DNA from: Afifellaceae bacterium
Lineage (GTDB): Bacteria; Pseudomonadota; Alphaproteobacteria; Rhizobiales; Afifellaceae
DNA: 64,000 nucleotides
Reading direction: 5' to 3'
NCBI GenBank assembly: GCA_028284625.1
Contig: JANQRH010000026.1
Location: 124,001 to 188,000 of the forward strand
Below, piece by piece: positions 27,348 through 35,791 of this stretch. The translations under genes and the position numbers were made by a program. Position 1 is the first letter of the stretch. Every line of letters begins with the position of its first letter. The notes under the pieces were generated by a model. It worked only from the letters and a program-made list of their open reading frames with translations, was not told where the DNA came from and made no database searches.

Positions 27348-29504
27348 ATGGCAGAACGATCATTTGCCAAGGAGGTTGAGCAGCTTCGCATCGGCGCGGG
27401 CGAAGAATTCCGTGGTGAGGGCATCCTGGCGATCACAAAGGCGCTGCTTGAATGCGGCGTCGCCTATGTCGCCGGCTATCAGGGCGCGCCCATCTCGCAT
27501 CTGATGGACGTGCTCTCAGATGCGCAGGATATTCTGGGCGAGCTCGGCGTGCACTTCGAATCGAGTGCCTCGGAAGCCGCCGCCGCCGCGACGCTCGCCG
27601 CTTCCGTCCATTATCCGATCCGCGGCGCCGTCACCTTCAAGTCGACGGTCGGCACCAACGTCGCCTCCGATGCGCTCGCCAATCTTGCCTCCGGCGGGGT
27701 GAAGGGCGGCGCGCTGATCGTGGTCGGCGAGGATTACGGCGAGGGCGCCTCCATCATGCAGGAGCGCAGCCACGCCTTTGCGATGAAATCGCAGATCTGG
27801 CTTCTCGACCCGCGCCCCAATTTGGAGACGATCACGCAATCCGTTCGCGACGGATTTGAACTGTCGGAAGTCTCCAACACGCCGGTCATGCTGGAAGTGC
27901 GCATCCGCGCTTGCCACGTGCACGGCCGCTTTCAGGCGCGCGACAACCAGCGGCCGAAGATGGCACTCGCCGAAGCGTTGGAGAATCCTCAGCGCGACGT
28001 GAACCGCATCGTGCTGCCGCCCGCCTCCTATCTGCACGAGAAGGAGAAGATCGAGCATCGTTGGCCGGCGGCGGTGAAGTTCATCCGTGAGCGTGCATTG
28101 AACGAACGTTTCGGGCCTGACGGCGCTCACAAGGTCGGCATCGTCATGCAGGGCGGCATGTATAACGGCGTGATGCGCGCGCTGCAGCGCCTCGGCCTCG
28201 CCGACATTCGCGGCCGCACTGACGTGCCGCTCTACGTGCTGAACGTCACCTATCCGCTGATCGACGACGAATTCCTCGACTTCGCCCGCGACAAGGAGTC
28301 CGTTCTCGTGGTGGAGGAGGGGCAGCCCAACCACATCGAACAGGCTTTCGGCGCCATGCTCCACAAGGCCGGCATCCGGACAAAGCTCTTCGGCAAGGAT
28401 CCGTTCCCGATCGCCGGCGAATATACCGGCGCGGTGATGCTCGACGGCATCCGCACGTTCATTCGCGATAACGCGCCCGGGCTCCTCTCCGATCGCGACC
28501 GCCTTCCCAACGAGCCGGAGAAGCCGCAGGTTCCCGACCTCTCAAAAGCCGTGCCGCCGCGCCCGCCGGGCTTCTGCACCGGCTGCCCGGAGCGGCCGAT
28601 CTTCGCGGCGATGAAGCTGGTGGAAAACGAGCTTGGCCCCCACCACGTCGCCGCCGATATTGGCTGCCATCTCTTCTCCATCCTGCCGCCCTTCGGTATC
28701 GGTGCGAGCACCATGGGCTATGGTCTGGGTCCCGCGTCGGCGTCGGCCTTTAACGTGCCCGCGGAGAAGCGCGTCATCTCCATCATGGGCGATGGCGGCT
28801 TCTGGCATAACGGCTTGAACAGCGGCATCACCAACGCCGTCTTCAACAAGCATGACGACGTCACCATCATCGTCGACAATTACTATTCCGCAGCGACCGG
28901 CGGCCAGGACATTCCCTCATCGCGCGCCAAGAACCGTTCGCGCTCCACGTCGCACCCGATCACCGACGCGGTGAAAGGTGTCGGCACCAAATGGGTCCGC
29001 CACATCGACCGCACCTACGACGTCACGAAGATGCGCGACACGCTGAAGGAGGCGCTGACCACCAAGGAGAAGGGCCCCAAGGTCATCGTCGCGTCGTCGG
29101 AATGCATGCTGAATCGCCAGCGGCGCGAGCGCCCGCTCTTGGCTAAGGCCATTTCCGACGGCGTGCGCTCCATCAAGCCGCGCTTCGGCGTTGACGAGGA
29201 TGTCTGCACAGGAGACCATGCCTGTATGCGGCTCTCCGGCTGCCCGTCGCTGTCGGTGAAGGTGCTCGACGATCCGCTCCGCGACGACCCGGTCGCGGCG
29301 ATTGACGAGACCTGCGTCGGCTGCGGCAATTGCGGCGAGGTGGCGGATGCGGCGGCACTCTGTCCGTCATTCTATCGCGCCGACGTGATCCACAATCCGA
29401 ACAACTGGGATCGCCTCGTCACTCGGCTGCGCGCACGCGTGACGGGATGGCTGCAAGAGCGCCGCGAAGGGAAGCGGCTGAATTTCGGAGCCCGCGCGGC
29501 TTGA
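27348..29504 (+). CDS. iorA: indolepyruvate ferredoxin oxidoreductase alpha subunit-like (ThDP and C-terminal Fe-S)
   Basis: ...GFCTGCPERPIFAAMKL..., GDGGFWHNGLNSGITNAVFNKHDDVTIIVDN, CVGCGNCGEVADAAALCPSF. Confidence 0.88.
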   Translation: MAERSFAKEVEQLRIGAGEEFRGEGILAITKALLECGVAYVAGYQGAPISHLMDVLSDAQDILGELGVHFESSASEAAAAATLAASVHYPIRGAVTFKSTVGTNVASDALANLASGGVKGGALIVVGEDYGEGASIMQERSHAFAMKSQIWLLDPRPNLETITQSVRDGFELSEVSNTPVMLEVRIRACHVHGRFQARDNQRPKMALAEALENPQRDVNRIVLPPASYLHEKEKIEHRWPAAVKFIRERALNERFGPDGAHKVGIVMQGGMYNGVMRALQRLGLADIRGRTDVPLYVLNVTYPLIDDEFLDFARDKESVLVVEEGQPNHIEQAFGAMLHKAGIRTKLFGKDPFPIAGEYTGAVMLDGIRTFIRDNAPGLLSDRDRLPNEPEKPQVPDLSKAVPPRPPGFCTGCPERPIFAAMKLVENELGPHHVAADIGCHLFSILPPFGIGASTMGYGLGPASASAFNVPAEKRVISIMGDGGFWHNGLNSGITNAVFNKHDDVTIIVDNYYSAATGGQDIPSSRAKNRSRSTSHPITDAVKGVGTKWVRHIDRTYDVTKMRDTLKEALTTKEKGPKVIVASSECMLNRQRRERPLLAKAISDGVRSIKPRFGVDEDVCTGDHACMRLSGCPSLSVKVLDDPLRDDPVAAIDETCVGCGNCGEVADAAALCPSFYRADVIHNPNNWDRLVTRLRARVTGWLQERREGKRLNFGARAA

Positions 29505-29508
29505 AATC

Positions 29509-31065
29509 ATGAACAAGATGACGGCCCCCGACGAGACCATCATCAAGCTCGCCGTGCTGGCGGTCGGCGGGCAGGGCGGCGGCGTCATCACCGACTGGAT
29601 CGTGCAGCTTGCGGAAAAGAACGGCTGGTACGCGCAGGCGACCTCCGTCCCTGGCGTGGCGCAGCGCACCGGCGCCACGATCTACTATATCGAGATGGTG
29701 CCGGAGGCGGGCGGCACGCCCATCCTGTCGCTGATGCCGACGCCCGGCGATGTCGACATCGTGCTCGCCGCCGAGCTGATGGAAGCCGGGCGCGCCATCC
29801 AGCGCGGCTTTGTCTCGCCCGACCGCACGACGCTCGTCACCTCCACGCATCGCACGCTCGCCGTCATCGAGAAGGTCGTGCCGGGCAGCGGCATCGCCGA
29901 TTCCAGTCCGGTCCTTGACGCGGCGCGAGAGGCGTCGAAGCGCTTTCTCGGGGTCGACCTCAATCAACTGGCGGCGGAGAATGGCAGCGTCATCTCAGCC
30001 AGCCTCTTCGGCGCGCTCGCCGGCGCCAATGTCCTGCCGTTTGCAAAGGAGAGCTTTGAGGCGACGATTGAAGCAGGCGGCCGCGGCGTCGCGGCGAGCC
30101 TGAAGGCCTTTGGCGCGGCCTTCGATGCGGTCCAGCAGCCCGAAGCGCAGGGCACGGCGGTCGCGGAAGCCGCGCCCGACATTGCGCCCGGCGATGGGCC
30201 GGCGGAGGCCGTGGCCGGCCCCGAAAGCGAGACGCAGGCCTGGCGCGCTTTGACGGAGCGTGTGGCGCGCGACTTCCCCGAGGACGCGCAGCCGATGCTT
30301 CTCCGCGGTCTGGAGAAGGTCGTCGACTTCCAGGACGTCGCGTATGGCGAGGAATATCTCGCCCGCATGGAAGCGGCGAAGGCCGTCGATTCCGATGCGG
30401 GCGGCGCGGTGCGCGGCCACGCCTTCACCATCGACGCCGCAAAGCATCTCGCCAACGCCATGGCCTATGACGATGTGATCCGCGTCGCCGATTTGAAGAC
30501 GCGCTCCGCCCGCATGCGCCGCGTGGAGAAGGAGATGGGCGTTACACCCGACCAGGTGATGCGTGTCACCGAGTTCATGCACCCGCGGATCGAGGAGGTG
30601 TGCGGCACCTTGCCGGCGGGGCTCGGCGGTGCGATCCTAAAGCGACAGCGTCTCGTCGATGCACTGAACCGCGTGGTCAACAAGGGCCGCCACGTGCGCA
30701 CCGACACGATCCGCTGGTTTCTCCTGCTTTATTTGATGGCCGGCATGCGCCGCTTCCGCCGCCGCACGTTGCGCCACCGCACAGAGTCGGCGCATTGGGA
30801 GGAATGGCTGCGGCTGGCGGAGGAGACCGTGCGCAAGGATTACGCGCTCGGTGTTGAAGTGCTGCGCTGCCACCGGCTCATCAAGGGCTACAGCGACACG
30901 CATGCGCGCGGCATGTCGAAATACGACCGCGTGCTCTCCGCGCTGCCGCTTCTCGCCGGCCGCGACGACGCCGCCGATTGGCTGCGCCGCCTGATTGAGA
31001 TGGCGCTGAAGGACGAGAAGGGCGAGATGCTCGACGGCGCGCTGAAGACGATCGAGACGCTCTAA
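29509..31065 (+). CDS. iorB: indolepyruvate oxidoreductase beta subunit-like with long C-terminal extension
   Basis: LAVLAVGGQGGGVITDWIVQLAEKNGWYAQATSVPGVAQRTGATIYYIEMVP (gamma/beta subunit motif); C-terminal half typical of the long IorB form. Confidence 0.87.
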   Translation: MNKMTAPDETIIKLAVLAVGGQGGGVITDWIVQLAEKNGWYAQATSVPGVAQRTGATIYYIEMVPEAGGTPILSLMPTPGDVDIVLAAELMEAGRAIQRGFVSPDRTTLVTSTHRTLAVIEKVVPGSGIADSSPVLDAAREASKRFLGVDLNQLAAENGSVISASLFGALAGANVLPFAKESFEATIEAGGRGVAASLKAFGAAFDAVQQPEAQGTAVAEAAPDIAPGDGPAEAVAGPESETQAWRALTERVARDFPEDAQPMLLRGLEKVVDFQDVAYGEEYLARMEAAKAVDSDAGGAVRGHAFTIDAAKHLANAMAYDDVIRVADLKTRSARMRRVEKEMGVTPDQVMRVTEFMHPRIEEVCGTLPAGLGGAILKRQRLVDALNRVVNKGRHVRTDTIRWFLLLYLMAGMRRFRRRTLRHRTESAHWEEWLRLAEETVRKDYALGVEVLRCHRLIKGYSDTHARGMSKYDRVLSALPLLAGRDDAADWLRRLIEMALKDEKGEMLDGALKTIETL

Positions 31066-31493
31066 CGCGACCCGTAATCCCTTAGTTCTTCCGGCGCCTG
31101 AAGCAGCGTGCCGTCATACTTCGGCAGATCGTCATTAATCCGAAGCCAGGGAAGCTTGCTTTCATAATTCACGTGGAAGGCCGGCTCGAAATCCTCCGGG
31201 TCTTCCAATGAGGCGGCGTAAAGGTGCATCCCGCCCGGATAATGATCCGCTTCAAATCCCATCGGGGAACCGCACGTCCCGCAGAAGTGCCTCTTTACGC
31301 CCCTGGAACTCTCGATCGTTTTCGGCGCCTCGCCCAGCCATTTGAAGTTTCTGACGGGAACGCCGAGCCACGCGACCACGGGCGCGGCACAATTGCGGCG
31401 GCAATCATCGCAATGGCAATAGCAGGCCCATGTGACCTCGCCCTGAAACACCCAACCTGTCTTTCCGCACAGGCAACGGCCTCGCCTTGTCAT
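31062..31493 (-). CDS. GFA (glutathione-dependent formaldehyde-activating) family protein
   Basis: MTRRGRCLCGKTGWVFQGEVTWACYCHCDDCRRNCAAPVVAWLGVP...HFCGTCGSPMGFEAD; GFA Cys motifs. Confidence 0.92.
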   Translation of the reverse strand: MTRRGRCLCGKTGWVFQGEVTWACYCHCDDCRRNCAAPVVAWLGVPVRNFKWLGEAPKTIESSRGVKRHFCGTCGSPMGFEADHYPGGMHLYAASLEDPEDFEPAFHVNYESKLPWLRINDDLPKYDGTLLQAPEELRDYGSR

Positions 31494-31691
31494 TGTTTCC
31501 CCCAGGTGGTTCCACGAAGCAGCCGTTCGTATGGGGAGCATTAAAGTCCGGTTCGAGCCCAGGGTCGACATCGGGTCGGCTGTCTCCGACGGCAGCTTAG
31601 GATGGTTGGCCGCACTGCTTCGTCATCAACACGGGGTTCTTTGGGTTGATCGAGGCGGCACAGAGGAGGCCGCCCCGCTCGTCAAAAAGCT

Positions 31692-32585
31692 CTAACCCGA
31701 TTCGTACTTGCCGAGCGCCTCAAGCAGAGCGCCAAGATTGTGTTGGAACATTGCAAGATAGCTGGTTGCCGGACCACCGCGCGCTGACAGGGCATCAGAG
31801 AAGAGGCGTCCGCCGATTGCTATGCCCGTTTCTTCTGAAATCTGCTGGACAAGCGCCGGGCTGGTGATGTTCTCGACAAAGAGCGCCGCGGCCCCTTCCG
31901 CTTTCAGTTGCTCGATCAGGACGGCAAGATCGCGCGCCGACGGTTCGGCGTCCGTGTCAATCCCGACCGGTGCGAGGAAGTTGAGACCATAGGCGTCCGC
32001 AAGGTAACCAAAAGCATCGTGCGCGGTCACGACCGTGCGAAGATTATCGGGCAACTCGGCAAGTCTTTCGCGGGTTTCGGCGTCAAGAGCTTCGAGTTTA
32101 GCGATGTAGGCCTCGGCATTTGCTGCGAAGTCATTCGCGTGATCCGGCATGGCTTTCGACATCGCGGCCGCGATGTTGCGTATATAGATCATGCCATTGG
32201 TGAGCGAGTTCCAGGCATGGGGATCGGTCTCGCCATCGACTTCAACCGGCGTGATGCCCTCGGTGGCGACATAGACGGTTCCGTCCGTTCCCGATTCCGC
32301 GATCAAGGTGTCGGACCAGGTCTCAAATCCAAGGCCGTTGACGAAAATGACGTCCGCTTCAGCAACCGCTTTCGCGTCGGCAACAGACGGCTGGTAAATG
32401 TGCGCGTCCGCATCCGGGCCTACGATGGTGCTCACCGTCGCATGGTCGCCAACCACTTGTTCGACCATGTCGCCGAGAATGGAGAAGCTGGCGACGACAT
32501 TCATGTCATGGGCGTGGACAGGCGCGGTAAAGAGCGCCAGTGGTGCCAAAACAAGCCCGGCGTAAATGGCCCTCATCAAGGTCAT
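31692..32585 (-). CDS. metal ABC transporter substrate-binding protein (cluster A-I, ZnuA/AztC-like)
   Basis: MNVVASFSILGDMVEQVVGDHATVSTIVGPDADAHIYQPSVAD...DPHAWNS...TAHDAFGYLADAYGL...GGRLFSDALS; putative metal ligands 3 His + Asp, no His-rich loop. Confidence 0.93.
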   Translation of the reverse strand: MTLMRAIYAGLVLAPLALFTAPVHAHDMNVVASFSILGDMVEQVVGDHATVSTIVGPDADAHIYQPSVADAKAVAEADVIFVNGLGFETWSDTLIAESGTDGTVYVATEGITPVEVDGETDPHAWNSLTNGMIYIRNIAAAMSKAMPDHANDFAANAEAYIAKLEALDAETRERLAELPDNLRTVVTAHDAFGYLADAYGLNFLAPVGIDTDAEPSARDLAVLIEQLKAEGAAALFVENITSPALVQQISEETGIAIGGRLFSDALSARGGPATSYLAMFQHNLGALLEALGKYESG

Positions 32586-33487
32586 GGTGTCCTCTCATCG
32601 GTGATGGGTTGGGGAGTGGGTTTTGTTTCGACGGCGGCGGCAGGCTTGCGCAGGCGTCCGCCGAAGCCGAGCGGGCCGAGAACGGCCGAAATCGCGAAGA
32701 AGCCGCCGGCCACGAGCACGATCGCCGGACCGGACGGTGTGTCCGGAAACAGGTAAGACACGGTCAGCCCGATCCAGCAGCTCGCGAGGGCAAAGACAAA
32801 ACCGAGCGCGAGCTGCCCCGTGATTGTGTTTGCCCAGTACCGCGCAGCCGTGGCCGGCAGGATCATCAAGCCGACGGCCATCAATGTGCCTAAGGTTTTG
32901 AACGCCGCCAGCAGATTGAGCACAAGCAGCAACATGAAGCCCTGTTCCACAAGCCACGGACGCCGGGTCTGCGTCTCGAAGAACACCGGGTCGCAGGTGC
33001 TGACAATCAAGGGGCGCAGGAGCACAGCAAACGAAACGAGCGTGACCGTCGCAACACCGCCGACCAGCATCATGGAGGCGTCGTCAATCCCGAGGATTGA
33101 GCCGAACAAAAAGCTCTTGAGCGGCACGGCTGAGCCGGCCGCCGAAAGAATGAAGATGCCGGCCGCCAAGGCAATGAGATAGAGCGAGGCAAGGCTGGCA
33201 TCGCTGCGCAGGATCGTTTTGCGCGCCAGGAGAGCGGTGAGGATTGCGATGCCGACACCGGCGATCAGTCCACCCACCAAGAGCGACATAACGGAGAGAC
33301 CAGCCGCGACGAAACCGACCACGACACCCGGCGTGATCGCATGAGCCATGGCCTCGCCTGCCAAGGACAATCTGCGAAGGACAAGAAACGCGCCGACCGG
33401 TACAACTGAGGCCGACAACACTGTCGTTGTCACGAAGGCCCGGCGCATGAAGGCGAAGCTCCACATCTCGCTGAAGACATCAAACAT
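32582..33487 (-). CDS. metal ABC transporter permease (ZnuB/AztB-like)
   Basis: FMRRAFVTTTVLSASVVPVGAFLVLRRLSLAGEAMAHAITPGVVVGF...; ATGA overlap with the binding-protein gene. Confidence 0.93.
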   Translation of the reverse strand: MFDVFSEMWSFAFMRRAFVTTTVLSASVVPVGAFLVLRRLSLAGEAMAHAITPGVVVGFVAAGLSVMSLLVGGLIAGVGIAILTALLARKTILRSDASLASLYLIALAAGIFILSAAGSAVPLKSFLFGSILGIDDASMMLVGGVATVTLVSFAVLLRPLIVSTCDPVFFETQTRRPWLVEQGFMLLLVLNLLAAFKTLGTLMAVGLMILPATAARYWANTITGQLALGFVFALASCWIGLTVSYLFPDTPSGPAIVLVAGGFFAISAVLGPLGFGGRLRKPAAAVETKPTPQPITDERTP

Positions 33488-34238
33488 GCGCGCCTTCCGA
33501 ATAGTGAGCCGCGGCTCGGAACATCCATTCGGCCTGGCTTTCAGAGAGGTAGCCCTGCCTCACCAATTGTTCGGGCGTCAGAACGTCTTCGACACGGCCG
33601 TGCGTCGCGGCTTCACCGCCCAGAAGCAAGGCATGGCTACAATGGTCGAGTACGGACGACAGGTCGTGGACCACGAGCACAATCGCGCGGCCTTCGTTCT
33701 GCCAACCGCGAATGATTGAAAGGAGATGTGCTTCGGTGCTCTGGTCGACAGCAGCGAAAGGCTCATCCAGAAGGATCAGTGGTGCGTCCTGTAGGATCAC
33801 ACGGGCGAAGAGGGCGCGCTGAAGCTGCCCGCCGGAGAGGGTGTGAAGCGCGCGGTTCGCCAAGTCGAGTACGCCTGCCACCTCAAGGGCAGCCGACACT
33901 CTGCCACGAGCTTCACGATCGAGCCCGGACCAGAACCCGAAGCCGCGCCAGGCGCCCATCGCCACGAGATCACGAACGCGAATTGGAAACTGGCGATCGA
34001 ACTCGCTCATCTGCGCGAGATACCCAATCTCGGGCGGCGTTCCATTTGGCCAAGACAATCGCCCAGCAATCGGCGTCATCAGGCCGAGTAGCGTTTTGAC
34101 GAATGTGCTCTTGCCCGATCCGTTTGCGCCAATCACCGCGAGCGTCGTTCCGCCGTCAATGTCGAGGGACAAGTGACGGAACAACGTCAAGCCGGAATAG
34201 CCGAGCGCCAGGTTGCGGATCTGCAGGACGGTCCCCAT
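33480..34238 (-). CDS. metal ABC transporter ATP-binding protein (ZnuC/AztA-like)
   Basis: GANGSGKSTFVKTLLGLMTPIAGRLSWP...LSGGQLQRALFARVILQDAPLILLDEPFAAVDQ. Confidence 0.94.
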   Translation of the reverse strand: MGTVLQIRNLALGYSGLTLFRHLSLDIDGGTTLAVIGANGSGKSTFVKTLLGLMTPIAGRLSWPNGTPPEIGYLAQMSEFDRQFPIRVRDLVAMGAWRGFGFWSGLDREARGRVSAALEVAGVLDLANRALHTLSGGQLQRALFARVILQDAPLILLDEPFAAVDQSTEAHLLSIIRGWQNEGRAIVLVVHDLSSVLDHCSHALLLGGEAATHGRVEDVLTPEQLVRQGYLSESQAEWMFRAAAHYSEGAHV

Positions 34239-34375
34239 CAGATCACCGCAAAGATCGCGAGCCAGAGCAAGCTAGAGACGCCAACCGCACCGGCGACCAG
34301 CCACTTTGCGCTCAGCTCAGTCAGGCAAAAACCACGCGCCGCTTTGACGGGCGCGTCGGCGACGCGTCCGCTCAT
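34238..34375 (-). CDS. 45-aa predicted single-TM small protein, coupled to the metal ABC ATPase gene
   Basis: MSGRVADAPVKAARGFCLTELSAKWLVAGAVGVSSLLWLAIFAVI*; stop overlaps the ATPase start (TGATG), start overlaps the upstream 38-aa ORF stop (ATGA). Below the ORF-track length cut-off. Confidence 0.68.
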   Translation of the reverse strand: MSGRVADAPVKAARGFCLTELSAKWLVAGAVGVSSLLWLAIFAVI

Positions 34376-34488
34376 GGGTGGGGACCGGTGTCAAGCGGAC
34401 GCTTTGCGCTCCAAGGTGTCAGACTTGGAACGTAAGCAACATCGTCGAATGAGGTCTGGTGTATCCCACGAAGCTGGGTTCGGCGCAT
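34372..34488 (-). CDS. 38-aa small ORF at the head of the riboswitch-controlled operon
   Basis: MRRTQLRGIHQTSFDDVAYVPSLTPWSAKRPLDTGPHP*; preceded by GAGTGGAGGTGGCG(ATG), a near-ideal Shine-Dalgarno; ATGA overlap with the next ORF. Confidence 0.55.
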   Translation of the reverse strand: MRRTQLRGIHQTSFDDVAYVPSLTPWSAKRPLDTGPHP

Positions 34489-34599
34489 CGCCACCTCCAC
34501 TCGGAGGGGGAGTTGGCGAGACCGGTCTGCCAAACGGCTTTGGCCGTCATGTACATTGGCATCTCTCTCCGGGACACCCCGCCCGGTTTGGTTTCGGTT

Positions 34600-34797
34600 G
34601 CGATGGCAGGTCTCCTGACTTGCGGATCATGGCTTCCCCGAGCCTTCCCGGTCGGCGCAACGCCGTCCAGTGGCATTCATCAGGGTCACTCACCGCTCAC
34701 AGTTGCGGGGGCAGTCACGGATTTGGCGCCCTTGAGGCTCCTCCTCACCGTGTTCCCTTTTACATCTCGCGGCTGCGTTCGTTCCGCGAGAACCATC
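34600..34797 (-). ncRNA. cobalamin (AdoCbl) riboswitch
   Basis: Minus strand: GATGGTTCT...AAAAGGGAACACGGTGAGG...CAAATCCGTGACTGCCCCCGCAACTGTGAGCGG...GAATGCCACTGGACGG...CCGGGAAGGC...GATCCGCAAGTCAGGAGACCTGCCATCG, the ordered conserved B12-box elements. Confidence 0.95.
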
Positions 34798-34908
34798 GAT
34801 TCGACGCTACGCAATATCTTTTCGATGTTCAACTCCGCAGTCGCCCGCAACGACGCAGCCTGAGAATCCGCTATGCTCAGATCCGCATAACGCGCGGCTG
34901 GGGCAGCA

Positions 34909-35742
34909 ATGTCAGATCCGTATTCAAACCTCGCCTCCGAAGAGAAGGCCGCTCAGGCCCGCATCGCCGACGCCATGGATGCGCGATGCCTGGAGCCCGC
35001 GCAGATCGCCATTCGCAAGGCCTATCTGACCGATCTGGGATTGCCTGAGGACGCGTACGCCGTCGAGTTCGGTTCCGGCACCGGCCATGTGACGCGTGAT
35101 CTGATCACTACGGCGGGCGCTGCGCGGGCGCATGGCATCGAGCCGTCTCCGGTCATGGTCAAGCGGGCGAAAGAGCACGTCGCCGCCGACGCCCGCCTGA
35201 GCTTCGCGATCGGGGACGCGAAGCGCACAGACCTTGAAGACGCATCGGTCGATCTCGTCTTGATGCACACGCTGCTCTGTCATGTACCCGGCCCTGAGGA
35301 CGTGATCGGCGAAGCGTTTCGCGTGCTGAAGCCCGGCGGCATCCTGGCGGTCTGTGATGGCGATTACGACACTGCAACGGCCCAGATTGCCGATTTCGAT
35401 CCGCTCGATCAGATCATCCGCTTCATGATCAATCAGAACGTGACCAACCTTTGGATCATGCGACAGATCACCGGCATGTTGACTGAGTTTGGTTTTGAGC
35501 TCGGCGCGCGGCGCGGGCATGGCTATGTCGCAGAGGGCGATGCGGCCTATTTCTTGACCGTCATCGATCGTGGCGCCGACAGGATGGTGGAGACCGGCAT
35601 TCTGTTTCGCGAGACGGCAGAAGCCCTGAAGAGAGAGGCGAGGAGCCGCCTGGCCGCCAACAGGTTCTTCGGCTTTATGTCCTATGTGAGCCACATTGCA
35701 CTCAAGCCGATGGCCGGCTTAAACGAACGGCGCCCAGTTTGA
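34909..35742 (+). CDS. class I SAM-dependent methyltransferase
   Basis: AVEFGSGTGHVTRDLITTAGAARAHGIEPSPVMVKRAKEHV...DLVLMHTLLCHVPGPEDVIGEAFRVLKPGG. Confidence 0.9.
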   Translation: MSDPYSNLASEEKAAQARIADAMDARCLEPAQIAIRKAYLTDLGLPEDAYAVEFGSGTGHVTRDLITTAGAARAHGIEPSPVMVKRAKEHVAADARLSFAIGDAKRTDLEDASVDLVLMHTLLCHVPGPEDVIGEAFRVLKPGGILAVCDGDYDTATAQIADFDPLDQIIRFMINQNVTNLWIMRQITGMLTEFGFELGARRGHGYVAEGDAAYFLTVIDRGADRMVETGILFRETAEALKREARSRLAANRFFGFMSYVSHIALKPMAGLNERRPV

Positions 35743-35791
35743 CGGCCAGCCGCGTTTCCAACAGCGCGTGACTCCCGAAAGCCTGCAGAGA

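Noticed and set aside
29492-29510. GCTTGAAAT match to the palindrome motif near the iorA/iorB junction
   Set aside because: Lies over the iorA stop codon, left half-site absent; chance match.
34419-34676. 85-aa minus-strand ORF overlapping the riboswitch 3' end
   Set aside because: Begins inside conserved riboswitch structure; the better SD-supported ORF in another frame starts at 34488.
34173-35048. 291-aa plus-strand ORF covering the riboswitch and small ORFs
   Set aside because: Low-complexity translation over a structured RNA; overlaps the start of the methyltransferase gene. No coding motifs.
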